A DNA stretch of 64,000 bases, from NCBI GenBank assembly GCA_019239895.1, contig JAFAZH010000012.1, positions 123,061 to 187,060 of the forward strand, read 5' to 3'. Origin of the DNA: Abditibacteriaceae bacterium. GTDB taxonomy: Bacteria; Armatimonadota; Abditibacteriia; Abditibacteriales; Abditibacteriaceae. Of this stretch, positions 33,732 through 43,059 are shown piece by piece. Within the stretch, counting starts at the first letter, position 1. Each line of letters starts with the position of its first letter. The position numbers and the translations under genes are program-made. The notes beneath the pieces are model-generated. The model was not told where the DNA came from and made no database searches. It was given only the letters and a program-made list of their open reading frames with translations.

Positions 33732-34835
33732 TTAATATTTCACAACGTAGCGGTAACCGCTGTCTTGCTTCATTTTTTCAAAGGCTTCGTTGATGTCTTT
33801 GAGGTCAATGGTGTCGGTCACTAGTTCATCTACGAAGATATCACCCTCCATGTAGCGGTCAATGAGGCCCGGTAACTGGGTGCGGCCCCGGCAGCCACCG
33901 AAAGCCGTGCCCATTAGGGTGCGGCCAGCGATTAACATGCGGGGTGTGACTTCCACGGTTTCGCCAGTGCGGGCCACACCAATAACCACACATTTGCCGC
34001 CGCCATAACGGGTGGCCTCGAATGCCTGCCGCATGACTTTGGTGTTGCCGGTGGCTTCAAAGACGAAATCCGCGCCACCGTCCGTCATCTCTTTGACTGG
34101 CCCGGTGCCATTGCCATCGGGCGGATTGATGGTGTCTGTCGCACCAAATTGGACAGCTTTCTTGAGCCGTTCATCGTTTAGGTCTACAGCGATAATTTTA
34201 GAAGCTCCAGCCAGCTTGCAACCCTGCACCGCGTTAAGACCAATTGGGCCACAGCCGAAGATGGCACAGGTAGAGCCGGGTTTTACTTTAGCAGCCCACA
34301 ACGCCGCGCCAATACCTGTGGTCACGGCGCAGCCGAATAAACAGGCGCGATCTAAGGGAGCATCCTCGCGGATTTTAGCGAGGGCAATCTCTTCGACCAC
34401 CGTATATTGCGAGAAAGTGCTGGTCAGCATGAAGTGGTTCAAGTCGCGCCCGTTGTGGTGAAAGCGCACCGTGCCATCGCCCATTGTGCCGTTGAAATAA
34501 GCATCATCCAGGGCCGAGCACAGGTTGGTGTCGTTGCTCAAGCACTCGCGGCACTTGCCGCACTCGCAGATATAAATCGGCACCACATGGTCGCCCTCTT
34601 TCAGCGAGGTCACGCCTTTGCCCACTTTCTCGACAATGCCGCCACCCTCATGACCCAGAACCATTGGCTCGCGGGTGGTGGTGTCGCCACCACTCATATA
34701 CCAAATTTCGGTGTGGCACAAGCCAGTCGCTTCCAGGCGCACCAGCACCTCACCCGCTTTGGGGTCATCTACTTCGATTTCATCTACGATCAGGGGCTTA
34801 CCCACACCTTCAAAAATAGCGGCTTTCGATTTCAT
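33732..34835 (-). CDS. Zinc-dependent alcohol dehydrogenase, class III type
   Basis: A 367-residue MDR enzyme. The start is set at 34835, where GGGAG precedes the ATG; the frame goes on to 34862 without better support. The catalytic zinc site is visible as GLCHTEIW and GHEGGGIVE, and the structural zinc site as CECGKCRECLSNDTNLC (four cysteines, about residues 90-104). The coenzyme loop is FGCGPIGLNA. The sequence FSQYTVVEE and CAVTTGIGA match class III enzymes, such as formaldehyde/S-hydroxymethyl-thiol dehydrogenases. The function may be aldehyde detoxification or alcohol oxidation. A repeat of the GGGACGCTAACTT family lies in its upstream region. Confidence 0.9.
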   Translation of the reverse strand: MKSKAAIFEGVGKPLIVDEIEVDDPKAGEVLVRLEATGLCHTEIWYMSGGDTTTREPMVLGHEGGGIVEKVGKGVTSLKEGDHVVPIYICECGKCRECLSNDTNLCSALDDAYFNGTMGDGTVRFHHNGRDLNHFMLTSTFSQYTVVEEIALAKIREDAPLDRACLFGCAVTTGIGAALWAAKVKPGSTCAIFGCGPIGLNAVQGCKLAGASKIIAVDLNDERLKKAVQFGATDTINPPDGNGTGPVKEMTDGGADFVFEATGNTKVMRQAFEATRYGGGKCVVIGVARTGETVEVTPRMLIAGRTLMGTAFGGCRGRTQLPGLIDRYMEGDIFVDELVTDTIDLKDINEAFEKMKQDSGYRYVVKY

Positions 34836-34861
34836 TGCAATCTCCCAGAAAGTAAATAGCA

Positions 34862-34956
34862 CGCTAACTTCGTGCGCGATGCGATGCAGACGCTAGGCTG
34901 CGCAACGCAATTTTACTAAGATTTAAACAACGTTGAGATAGCGCACGAAGTTAGCG
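34862..34956. repeat. 16-bp perfect inverted repeat, GGGACGCTAACTT family copy 2
   Basis: Arms at 34862-34877 and 34941-34956 are perfect complements (CGCTAACTTCGTGCGC). The interior shares GCTGCGCAACGCAA with the element at 12892-13008, which shows common descent even though the outer arm bases changed on both sides together. It lies in the upstream region of the alcohol dehydrogenase. Confidence 0.9.
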
Positions 34957-34979
34957 TAGCGCAGCTTGGCGTCTTATCT

Positions 34980-35411
34980 TTATGTCTCTGATTTACGAAA
35001 AGTCCCGGCCAGATACAGGCAGCCGAAATAAAGCACAATTTGCATGGCGACACCCAGGGCCGGGTGCAAGGGCCAGTGGGCGTGTTCTAATTGGCCATTA
35101 TGAGTGGGGAATAGCTTTTCCTCCATCGGCCCGTGGCGGCGCGGGTCTTTGCGTAGCTCGGCTGGGATATGCTCAAAATCGGGAGTGATTCCACCTAAAG
35201 CGCCCAGAAATTGCGACGATGTCCAACCGTGTTTAAAGCCAACCAGAGCGAGGGTGCCAAAGACGATAGGCGCTTCCATTGGCCCGACATCTTTATGCGG
35301 CGTAATATCGCCCATCAGGTGTGATAGCACACCGACCGCATAAGCCAATGGCTTAATCTTGATATATTTACCTAAAGCCGCGCCAATGGCGACATGAACA
35401 GAACCAGTCAT
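34980..35411 (-). CDS. Small membrane-associated YdjM-like putative metal-dependent hydrolase
   Basis: A 143-residue protein with three hydrophobic segments. Histidines and acids cluster as VLSHLMGDITPH (about residues 27-38) and, further on, as TPDFEHIP and HAHWPLHP, a pattern reminiscent of YdjM/DUF457-type membrane proteins that bind metal. I cannot assign a reaction. It is flanked on both sides by perfect inverted repeats (34862-34956 and 35423-35528) and lies between the transglycosylase and the alcohol dehydrogenase on the same strand. Confidence 0.6.
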   Translation of the reverse strand: MTGSVHVAIGAALGKYIKIKPLAYAVGVLSHLMGDITPHKDVGPMEAPIVFGTLALVGFKHGWTSSQFLGALGGITPDFEHIPAELRKDPRRHGPMEEKLFPTHNGQLEHAHWPLHPALGVAMQIVLYFGCLYLAGTFRKSET

Positions 35412-35422
35412 AGGAGTTTATT

Positions 35423-35528
35423 AGTTCTGAGTGCTGAGTTTTGAGTTCTGAGTAGGGAGTCCAAAGGACAAGGAAACAGTAATAGTTCGGTTGCCTCACT
35501 CAGAACTCAAAACTCAGCACTCAGAACT
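35423..35528. repeat. 31-bp perfect inverted repeat made of GAGTTCTGAGT words
   Basis: Arms at 35423-35453 and 35498-35528 are perfect complements (31 of 31), loop 44 bases. Each arm is built from near-tandem units such as TTCTGAGTGCTGAG and TTGAGTTCTGAG with a spacing of about 7-8 bases, resembling the heptameric short repeats known from filamentous cyanobacteria. The element fills the gap between the transglycosylase stop and the next gene. Confidence 0.95.
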
Positions 35529-35530
35529 CT

Positions 35531-36733
35531 CTATCTAAACATATCCGGGGCGAAGGCTTTGTAGCGGTAGTAGACCTTCCACACATAACGCTGCACTTGT
35601 TGTCCGGGGGGCACCTGGAAACCAGCACGGCGCACAGCCCCTGGCCCGGCATTATAAGCGGCTACGGCTAGCAGGGTGCTATTGGGTCGGCCTCGGTAGT
35701 CGTTTAAATGGCCGCGCAAGAGGCGAGCCATGCCAATCACATTTTGCGTGGGATTCCACGCATTGGTGATGTGCGCTTCGGGCAAGTTAAAAGGCATCAG
35801 TTGACCCAGGCCCATCGCGCCGGAGGAACTCAAACAGTAAATATCGAAGTCGCTTTCTACTGCAATGATAGCGGCCAGAAAGCGGGGATCAATATTATTC
35901 TCGTAACCTGCTGTTAGCAGTGCGGTGGCAATTTCATCTACCTGGGCCGCGCTGAGCTTAGGGTTGCAGCGTTGCACCAAAGCCCTATAAGCCGGTTTCT
36001 GCGCCTCGAAATTATCACCGACACCGTTGTCATAATTGTAAGCGGAGCCTAATGTGTTGCGCGGTGAAGATTGTGATTTCGGTAAGGTAATATCGGTTCC
36101 AGGTTGCGCCACGATCAAACCGTTAATGGCGTTAAGAATAGATTGAGTCGCTACCGGTTGAGGTCGGGGTGGGGGAGAGTTCGTGGCGATCTGCTGTGCC
36201 TCTGTTTGTGCTGGCTCCGGTTGATCGGTGGCCGCGAAAATCGAGAGTATCTCTTCTTTTACATCGGCATTTGGGTTGATATTTACGATGGCCCGGATAT
36301 TCGCCCCCGGATGCAGGATCGCTTGGTCTTGAAAATCCGGCCCAATAGCAAGATTGACATTGGCATCATCCACTTTCATAACTGCCGTGCGATGCTTGCC
36401 GCGTGCGATGATGCCCGCGATTTGACCTTTGAGTTCTATCAGACTGGTATTTAGTTGACCCGCATTTGCGGCTTTTATCTCGGCAGCGGTTTGCAGCAGC
36501 ACCGGGTGCAATGATTTGCGCAGGCGGTCATAAGGCGATGGCGTGCCAGAACCTTGAGCTGGATGTGAGGCAGACTTGGCAGGATGGGAAATTTGAGGCA
36601 CGACTGTGGGCAATAGTGCTTCTGGCGACTGCGCCTGAACTACCGGCACATTCACCGTTTGCGCCTGCGATGGCGTTGTATGATAGATGTTAAAAGCACC
36701 CAAACCGAGGGTAATAATCCAAACTTTCCGCAT
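35531..36733 (-). CDS. Exported lytic transglycosylase (SLT domain)
   Basis: A 400-residue protein whose C-terminal 150 residues form an SLT lysozyme-like domain. The catalytic Glu is in IIAVESDFD and the motifs SSSGAMGLGQLMP and VAAYNAGPGAV are typical of family 1 transglycosylases, which cleave peptidoglycan glycan strands. The N-terminus has a signal sequence (VWIITLGLGAFNIYH). A long Pro/Gln-rich linker separates the two. The ATG at 36733 is preferred over the TTG three bases upstream because AGGAGG is spaced correctly only for the ATG. It follows miaB on the same strand with a hairpin element between them. Confidence 0.88.
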   Translation of the reverse strand: MRKVWIITLGLGAFNIYHTTPSQAQTVNVPVVQAQSPEALLPTVVPQISHPAKSASHPAQGSGTPSPYDRLRKSLHPVLLQTAAEIKAANAGQLNTSLIELKGQIAGIIARGKHRTAVMKVDDANVNLAIGPDFQDQAILHPGANIRAIVNINPNADVKEEILSIFAATDQPEPAQTEAQQIATNSPPPRPQPVATQSILNAINGLIVAQPGTDITLPKSQSSPRNTLGSAYNYDNGVGDNFEAQKPAYRALVQRCNPKLSAAQVDEIATALLTAGYENNIDPRFLAAIIAVESDFDIYCLSSSGAMGLGQLMPFNLPEAHITNAWNPTQNVIGMARLLRGHLNDYRGRPNSTLLAVAAYNAGPGAVRRAGFQVPPGQQVQRYVWKVYYRYKAFAPDMFR

Positions 36734-36746
36734 CAAGCCTCCTATT

Positions 36747-36873
36747 TAACCTCTCCCCTGTCCCCTCTCCGAAGCAGAGAGGGGAACACAGGGCTACTTT
36801 ATCGTTAAATTCGTAGTTCACCCAACGCTTATCTTCTGTCACCCCCTTCCCGAATTGGGAAGGGGTTAGGTCT
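36747..36873. repeat. CCTAACCCC-type hairpin element, copy 3 (minus orientation)
   Basis: Read on the minus strand, it begins AGACCTAACCCC, followed by a CTTCCC/GGGAAG hairpin, a spacer, a CCCCTCTC/GAGAGGGG hairpin, and ends CAGGGGAGAGGTTA. This is the same plan as the copies at 6068 and 14796, again oriented with the direction of the upstream gene (miaB). It lies just upstream of the transglycosylase ribosome site. Confidence 0.87.
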
Positions 36874-36909
36874 CCGTTCACTCTTTGACCACAGCGTCAG
36901 CCTCAAGTT

Positions 36910-38331
36910 TTACGCAGCCTGCAACTCGATAATCATTTTAGGTTGCTGTGGGCGATTGAAGACTGTATTGACTTTGCCCACAAATCCCCAGAGAAAAGCT
37001 TCTTCTGCTTTGACTTCAACTAAAGACCCGGCGGGATAGGTATGCAAGTCACCGGGGAAGAGCATCAGTTTATTAGTGCGCGTGCGTCCGATTAAGCGCG
37101 TCGGGTCTTTGTCACTGATGCCCTCGACCAGTACCTCGTAGTTTCCACCTACCAAAAGGCGGTTTTTGTCACGGGCGATTTCGTTTTGCAGGGCGATAAG
37201 CTCAGCCAAGCGGCGTTGCTTTTCGGCAGCGGGCACATCATCGGGCCACTCCCAGGCTTCCGTCGTGTGGCGCGGAGAATAGGCGAACATAAACGCCTGG
37301 TCGAATTCAATGTCGCGGAAGGCGCGGAGCGTATTCTCGAACTCCGCTTCCGTCTCGCCACAAAAGCCCACGATAGTGTCGGTAGTTACCGCCACATGAG
37401 GAATCTTCTCGCGCACCTGGTCAATAATGCGGCGGTATTTTTCGATGGTATAAGTGCGCTTCATGCGGCGTAAACAGTCGTTATCGCCACTCTGTAAAGG
37501 TAGATGGAGATGTTCACAGACGCATTCTGTATCGGCAATGACTTCAATCAGGCGCTGGTTGAAATACATCGGGTGCGGCGACGTAAAGCGCACGCGCAGC
37601 TTTGGATTGATCTTATTGATTTGTTGCAGCAACCAGGCAAAGTCAATACGCTGGCCATCATCCAGAGTGCCCAAATCATGACCATAAGCATTGACGGTCT
37701 GACCCAGCAGGGTAATCTCTCGGTAGCCGAGATCATTTAACTGGCGCACTTCGTCCAGAATTTCAATCGAGCGACGCGAGACTTCGCGGCCCCGCGCCGA
37801 GGGGACGGCACAGTAGGTGCATTTGAAATTGCAGCCGAAAATAATGTCTACATAGGCCCCAATTGTATTGCTGCGGCGCACCGGAGTCACGGGTGTGGGG
37901 TCGCACTCCAGGTCAAGGCCATCCGCTTTGCTGGTCTCATCAGTGGCTTCTCCTGCGCCAGCATGAGGATGGTTGCGTTGCGCCTGACGAATGAGGTGGG
38001 GCAGGTGGTGCAGATTACGTGGGCCGAGCAGAATATCAACTTCCGGGACGCGGCGACGAATAGAATCGGCCTCGCGCTGCGCCATGCAGCCCGCCACGCC
38101 AATAATCAGGTTGGGGTTGGTGTGCTTGAGCTTGCGTAGAGAACCTAACTCCGAATAAAGCTTGTGCTCAGGCCGCTCCCGCACGGCACAGGTATTGAGC
38201 ACTAAGACATCAGCGCCTTCGGGCGCCGTTATCGGCTCGTAGCCCAGTTCGTCCAGCATACCAGCCATGCGCTCGCTGTCATGGACGTTCATCTGGCAGC
38301 CGAAGGTTTGAATAAAATAACGAGGTTTCAT
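36910..38331 (-). CDS. miaB: tRNA-2-methylthio-N6-dimethylallyladenosine synthase (MiaB)
   Basis: A radical-SAM methylthiotransferase of 473 residues that converts i6A37 to ms2i6A37 in tRNAs reading UNN codons. The N-terminal UPF0004 domain has the cysteines FGCQMN, NTCAVRE and GCMAQ for one 4Fe-4S cluster; the radical-SAM cluster is in FGCNFKCTYCAVP (CxxxCxxC, about residue 165); a TRAM domain closes the protein. The motif spacing favours MiaB over MtaB or RimO. A short insert (residues 130-150) precedes the SAM domain. It lies downstream of the HtrA gene, behind a strong hairpin terminator. Confidence 0.95.
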   Translation of the reverse strand: MKPRYFIQTFGCQMNVHDSERMAGMLDELGYEPITAPEGADVLVLNTCAVRERPEHKLYSELGSLRKLKHTNPNLIIGVAGCMAQREADSIRRRVPEVDILLGPRNLHHLPHLIRQAQRNHPHAGAGEATDETSKADGLDLECDPTPVTPVRRSNTIGAYVDIIFGCNFKCTYCAVPSARGREVSRRSIEILDEVRQLNDLGYREITLLGQTVNAYGHDLGTLDDGQRIDFAWLLQQINKINPKLRVRFTSPHPMYFNQRLIEVIADTECVCEHLHLPLQSGDNDCLRRMKRTYTIEKYRRIIDQVREKIPHVAVTTDTIVGFCGETEAEFENTLRAFRDIEFDQAFMFAYSPRHTTEAWEWPDDVPAAEKQRRLAELIALQNEIARDKNRLLVGGNYEVLVEGISDKDPTRLIGRTRTNKLMLFPGDLHTYPAGSLVEVKAEEAFLWGFVGKVNTVFNRPQQPKMIIELQAA

Positions 38332-38398
38332 ATTTACGTCAAATGCTTTGTGTCTATTACTGGATTAGCCCTTTAAATCTTAGCCAACCTTAGCGAAC

Positions 38399-38444
38399 AA
38401 AACAACAGCCCGTCAACTCCGAAGAGTTGGCGGGCTGTTGTTTT
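38399..38444. terminator. Strong hairpin terminator downstream of the HtrA gene
   Basis: A 21-bp stem at 38399-38419 / 38424-38444 (core CAACAGCCCG / CGGGCTGTTG, one G-T pair) with a CGAA tetraloop, bounded by runs of A on one side and T on the other. In minus orientation the T run follows the stem, so it can terminate HtrA transcripts ahead of miaB. Confidence 0.92.
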
Positions 38445-38478
38445 AACTGTAGAGTCAGGAATAAATCTCCTGAACCAT

Positions 38479-40131
38479 TTACTGCGTGTTCTTCAGATAG
38501 ACGTAGCTGCTGGTGCCCTGGTGGTTAACAGAGAGAGCCACGGTCTTGTCATCGTTGTTCTTGTTGTTCAGGATACGCTTAGTCGCAGCCTGCACATCGG
38601 CTGGTGTGGAAACCGGATTCACACCAACGCGCTCGATCACGTCACCACGCGCAATGCCAGCGGCAGCGGCGGGAGAATCCTCATCTACGGCCACAACTAC
38701 AGCACCACGAGTCGCTTTCGCACCAAACTGTTGAGCCAGGTCTGGGGTTAAGGGACGCAGGTGCATACCCATCACGGTAGTTGAACCCGCCGTATTGTTA
38801 TTATTGGGGGTGCCCTGGTCGCCATCGGCACGAGCCACACGCGGGGTCTCGTCTTTCAACTCATCCAAACGAGCAGTCAGGTTGACGGTTTGACCATCAC
38901 GCAAGACCTTCAGTTGGGCATTGGAATTAACTGGCGCACTGCCCACCAGACGTTGCAGTTCAGTGCTCTTGGTTACAGTTTGTCCATTGAACGACTGAAT
39001 CACGTCACCGGGTTGGAGACCAGCGCGGGCACCTGGGGTGTCGGGGTCAACATTGTTCACCAAAACGCCCTGGGTGTTGGCATCAAGACCAAAGGCCGCT
39101 GCATTATCAGCCACATCGGCAATCGAAACGCCGAGATAACCACGATGGATTTTGCCAGTCTTTACAAGTTGGTCGGCAATAGTGCGTGCAGTATTGATTG
39201 GAATGGCAAAGCCAATACCCACGTTGCCGCCGCTCTCGCTATAGATGGCGTTGTTGATACCAACAACGCGGCCATAAATGTCGAGTAGCGGGCCACCACT
39301 GTTACCGGGATTAATGGAAGCGTCCGTCTGGAGATAATCGCCAGGGTTGCGCTGATTGAACGGCAGCTCACGGGCCTTGGCTGAAATCACACCAACGGTT
39401 AAGGTGTGGCTGAGACCGAACGGGTTACCGACTGCAATTGCCCAGTCGCCAACTTCTACAGTGGAAGAATCGCCGAGTTTCACGGTGGGTAGGTTGGTAG
39501 CATTAATCTTCACAACCGCTACGTCGGTGCGCTCGTCTATGCCAAGTACCTTCGCATTCTTGTAGGTCTTATCTTCTCCGACCTTCACCGTCACGGTATC
39601 GGCACCGCGCACAACGTGGGCGTTGGTGAGAATCAAACCATCGGAACGATAAATCATACCAGAGCCGAGTCCACCGCCACCCTGGATTTCTTGCAGATGG
39701 GCGCGTACTTTAGCCCGGTCGTAGGAGTTGGGGGATAAACCAAAGCCACGGAAAAATTGGTCAAAGGGGTCTTGGCCCTGACCACCCTGGTCGCCACCAC
39801 CGAAGGGGCTGCCGCCACCAAAGGGATTGAAGGGTTGCATTCTGCGCCGTGTGGAAGTGCGGGGTGTCTTGACCTCAGTGATAATGGTCACCACCGCAGG
39901 CTCAACCGTTTTGGCGACATCGCGGAAGGCGCTTTGCATGGAAGCCGCGTCACGAGTCGCCGGTGTCTGCACTACTGGCGCGGTGGTGATGGGAGTAGTG
40001 CCTCCGCCTTGTTGCGCACCAACATCTGTAGTGCCGCGCATGTTATAACCAGCGGCGAGGGCGGCTGCCACAGCGCCTACTGTTAATGTGTTACGGATAT
40101 AACTCTTTTTGTTAGGAGATACTTCGCTCAT
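38479..40131 (-). CDS. HtrA/DegP-type periplasmic serine protease with two PDZ domains
   Basis: A 550-residue envelope protease/chaperone. The start is set at 40131, because AGGAGGAG sits 5 bases before that ATG. A single N-terminal hydrophobic segment (AVAAALAAGYNM, about residues 17-32) acts as anchor or signal. The trypsin-like domain has the triad His in LTNAHVV, Asp in DERTDVAVV and Ser in NPGNSGGPL. Two PDZ domains follow, with substrate-binding loops RGYLGVSI and TVMGMHLRP. A Gly/Gln-rich stretch (residues 105-130) precedes the protease. It degrades or refolds damaged envelope proteins. A terminator follows the gene. Confidence 0.94.
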   Translation of the reverse strand: MSEVSPNKKSYIRNTLTVGAVAAALAAGYNMRGTTDVGAQQGGGTTPITTAPVVQTPATRDAASMQSAFRDVAKTVEPAVVTIITEVKTPRTSTRRRMQPFNPFGGGSPFGGGDQGGQGQDPFDQFFRGFGLSPNSYDRAKVRAHLQEIQGGGGLGSGMIYRSDGLILTNAHVVRGADTVTVKVGEDKTYKNAKVLGIDERTDVAVVKINATNLPTVKLGDSSTVEVGDWAIAVGNPFGLSHTLTVGVISAKARELPFNQRNPGDYLQTDASINPGNSGGPLLDIYGRVVGINNAIYSESGGNVGIGFAIPINTARTIADQLVKTGKIHRGYLGVSIADVADNAAAFGLDANTQGVLVNNVDPDTPGARAGLQPGDVIQSFNGQTVTKSTELQRLVGSAPVNSNAQLKVLRDGQTVNLTARLDELKDETPRVARADGDQGTPNNNNTAGSTTVMGMHLRPLTPDLAQQFGAKATRGAVVVAVDEDSPAAAAGIARGDVIERVGVNPVSTPADVQAATKRILNNKNNDDKTVALSVNHQGTSSYVYLKNTQ

Positions 40132-40420
40132 TTCTCCTCCTCGATAAAAATCTAAATTCGACCTTAAAGCAAGCAAATGCAATACCGCTGGGAGAGAGCC
40201 TGTTTGTCAAAATCTACCGCGTTTAGCTCTGGTTAGAGGACACTGCACTGCTACCTTAACAAGACGCCTATGCCTGGCTAGGGTTGCGCCCAGTTTGATT
40301 CTTGACCCTTTCTTAATCGCACCTTCCTGCTTGCTCTCTCTTTAGACAGAAATTGTCAACGCGGGTTTCAAAAATTTATTTTGTATGCGAATTATTGTAT
40401 GCCTGGCACAGCAACAGTTC

Positions 40421-40453
40421 TAGGCAGGTTCCAGGCAGGTGTTAGGCAGGCAC
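40421..40453. repeat. Three tandem AGGCAGG units, 11-base period, at a gene end
   Basis: AGGCAGG occurs at 40422, 40433 and 40444, exactly 11 bases apart. The last unit includes the stop codon and final codons of the DUF4838 gene. The repeat is short and may be chance or slippage. Confidence 0.6.
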
Positions 40454-42805
40454 CAGATAGAACCGATCTACCCAGATAGCATCCACGTCAGGATTGGCTG
40501 TGGGCGCGACCCAGAAATACTGATCGGGCTTAATGTCTACCGTGCCCAGTAGATAGGTCTTGTAGCCGTCGGGCACTGTGGCGGTAGCAATGGCAACCTC
40601 CCCACGGCTGGCCCCGGCTGGGGTATCCCATATCCCTGCCGTGAAAGCATTGCCTTTAGCTGTTGCTCCTGGCTTCTTTTGCACGCGCAAGACAACGTAA
40701 ACCTTCCATTTCCCTCGCTGGGCACGGTCTGGCAACTTGCTCACTGGCATCTGCACCGCCCACTCATGATGGCTGCCGGGCATCCAGGCGGCTACGCCAT
40801 CGGAAGCGGCGGCATCAGGACGAATATCCGACAAGTCGCCTTCGCGGTAGAGCGTCACTGCATCATCCTGCACATCTACTCCGTCGCGTACATTGACGTC
40901 TTGAAGGTCGGCGGGTGGGGGTGGATTGGCAGCACGTTTGGGGTCGCCTGCCCAAGTGGGTGGGTCTTGGGCAAAGCGGGCGACAAAGGATTGTGGCGTG
41001 GTGCCGCCCTCGTTAATCTGCGTCATTTTGCTCCACCCTGCCGGGCCAGGGCCGGTGGCGACCGCTAACCACTCGTCCGCGACGGCTTTGCGCGATGCGG
41101 ATAGGGGCCAATTCGCCTGTGACCGCACAGCTTCACGCTGTAATTGAGTCCACCGTGTCAGCCACACATAACGCACGGGCAAATGCCCCTGCCGCACGCG
41201 CCATAATTTCTCCGAGTTGTTCTGTGTTGCCGATTCGGCCTGCTGCCATAGCTTTTCGGCTTGTGCCAAAGTCGAAAATTTCAGGGAGGGCGCATCTGGT
41301 GGCGAGCCGCACGTCAGGTAATAGCCATGCGATGCTTCGTGCAGTAGATCAAGATACTGCCGGATGTAGCGTGCAGCCCCGTTGCCGTAATAGCCATTCA
41401 AGAATTCATTAATTAGCGCGTTATCATCAGCATTGGGATTCCATAGCAGACGCGCCAAAACCCATGCTCTTAACTCTTCCATTTCCGAACTGTTCGACTG
41501 GTAAGCGCCCTCTTCAAAGACGCCCCGCACATGATGGTCGCGGAAGAAGCGCATATTGGGGCCAAGCACGAACCAATTGGGATGCGGCTGCACGTAATGG
41601 CCGAAGTTTGTTACATAGTCCCAGATATAAAGCCGATTGCAGAGTTTCGACCAATCGCGGATGTCATTGGCAAAGGCGGCATTAGAAGGATCATCAAGCG
41701 GCGCGGCGAAATTGCACTCAATAGAGCAAAGCCGCACGATGACATTGGGCCGAGGCTGAATGGTTTTAGGAGCATGGCGTGTATATTGATAGGCGAGCGT
41801 ATCGAAGGCGACATTCGGAAACTCTGGCTCTAATTTTTGCGCGATATAGTTGACGAAAGAAATCATGGTCGCGGCATGGCTGCCTTCAGCGGTGTCGAGA
41901 GCTTTGCATTGGTCGCATTCACACGGGCCGAACTGGTCGTTTTGCGAGATCGAAATAATGTTGGCATCGGGTGACTCCTTTAGCCATTGACGCACCCGTT
42001 CCACTGTAAAATCGCGGAGTTGCTGATTGGTGAGGCACAATTGCGCGCCCTGGAAAGTGCGCTTGCCGTTAATTAGGCTATACCATTCAGGATGCGTAGC
42101 GAAATACTTGTCCGGTGGCACCAGTTCATAAAAGGTATGGACGAAGCCCTTATAGGTGATCTGTCCGCCTAAGCTGGGCTTCAGATGAGCGGCTCTGCCA
42201 TTATAAAAATGCCGTACCGCCCAGTCGCCGTCAAACGCCGAGAACCAAAACGGCTCGCGGTATTCAAAACTGGGCTTATCCTGCACATTTAAATCAGGTG
42301 CGTTGAGAGTGGCATGGTGGGGAATATCCGAAGCCCACGGCGTCCACCAGCGCACGCCACATTGCTGCTCTAAAAACCGATAGACCGCATACAAAGTGCC
42401 ACGCGGCTGTCCACCCGCCAAAAGCAAATACCGCCCCTTGGTTTTGATAACCAGTTCCTCGCCGCCCAAAGTTTTGAAGGGAACTTCAGGAAACAGCGAA
42501 CTGGCCAGCGGCCCCGGCCCCACAACAATCGCTTGCTGGCCTCTGCCGGGGTGCGCTGTCTGCACGGGAAAGACTGCGCCTGTAATTTGCTTTAAGGTAT
42601 CGGCTAAATCATTGGCGGCATGGGCTTCTGCTTCCGTGGCTCCATTCTGGCGCAGGATAACACAGCGTGCCTTGCCATTTTGGGCGATGAGAAAGTTGGC
42701 CTGGGAAGTCGAAGTAGAGGCAAGATTCAGAATCAAAGCAAACAAGAATATGAATAGATATTTGCTATCCATATAGGAGGTGCCAAGCGGTAAGTGACAG
42801 AACAC
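40442..42805 (-). CDS. Exported DUF4838 / GH20-like-domain glycosidase candidate
   Basis: A 787-residue exported protein. A GTG start at 42805 has AGGAG properly spaced, whereas the inner ATG at 42772 has none; the signal peptide is then MDSKYLFIFLFALILNLAS-like at residues 12-36. Residues 40-170 resemble the non-catalytic N-terminal domain of GH20/GH67 enzymes (ANDLADTLKQITG; GTLYAVYRFLEQ). The DUF4838 domain (about 250-530) includes ISISQNDQFGPCECDQC with the conserved Asn-Asp and a small Cys cluster, and VWVLARLLWNP further on. DUF4838 proteins are presumed hydrolases of uronic or amino sugars; no activity can be assigned. Confidence 0.82.
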   Translation of the reverse strand: MFCHLPLGTSYMDSKYLFIFLFALILNLASTSTSQANFLIAQNGKARCVILRQNGATEAEAHAANDLADTLKQITGAVFPVQTAHPGRGQQAIVVGPGPLASSLFPEVPFKTLGGEELVIKTKGRYLLLAGGQPRGTLYAVYRFLEQQCGVRWWTPWASDIPHHATLNAPDLNVQDKPSFEYREPFWFSAFDGDWAVRHFYNGRAAHLKPSLGGQITYKGFVHTFYELVPPDKYFATHPEWYSLINGKRTFQGAQLCLTNQQLRDFTVERVRQWLKESPDANIISISQNDQFGPCECDQCKALDTAEGSHAATMISFVNYIAQKLEPEFPNVAFDTLAYQYTRHAPKTIQPRPNVIVRLCSIECNFAAPLDDPSNAAFANDIRDWSKLCNRLYIWDYVTNFGHYVQPHPNWFVLGPNMRFFRDHHVRGVFEEGAYQSNSSEMEELRAWVLARLLWNPNADDNALINEFLNGYYGNGAARYIRQYLDLLHEASHGYYLTCGSPPDAPSLKFSTLAQAEKLWQQAESATQNNSEKLWRVRQGHLPVRYVWLTRWTQLQREAVRSQANWPLSASRKAVADEWLAVATGPGPAGWSKMTQINEGGTTPQSFVARFAQDPPTWAGDPKRAANPPPPADLQDVNVRDGVDVQDDAVTLYREGDLSDIRPDAAASDGVAAWMPGSHHEWAVQMPVSKLPDRAQRGKWKVYVVLRVQKKPGATAKGNAFTAGIWDTPAGASRGEVAIATATVPDGYKTYLLGTVDIKPDQYFWVAPTANPDVDAIWVDRFYLVPA

Positions 42806-42909
42806 GGTGCTCTCCTGAATATGTGGGGATATGACGAGATTTTACAGGAAGCAGAGAAATGCGACTACAGCCAACGTAACAGATAGAAGAATTTGACTTT
42901 AACAAGAAG

Positions 42910-43025
42910 GCAGGAAAGAGGGAGAGCAGGAGAAAAATAAAATTGCACTTTTATAGCATGAACCTACTGTGAGGACGGCTCCAGTTTAATTCTTTTTTTG
43001 GCTTCCTGACCTCCTGTTTTCCTGC
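42910..43025. repeat. Imperfect inverted repeat before the DUF4838 gene
   Basis: Purine-rich CAGGAAAGAGGGAG / GAGCAGGAG words at about 42910-42932 face complementary CTTCCTGACCTCCTG / TTTTCCTGC words at 43002-43025. Several mismatches are present. It occupies the 254-base gap between idi and the DUF4838 gene, both on the minus strand. Confidence 0.55.
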
Positions 43026-43059
43026 TAAAAATCTAAAAGTGTAACGGGCGTGGATTTGA

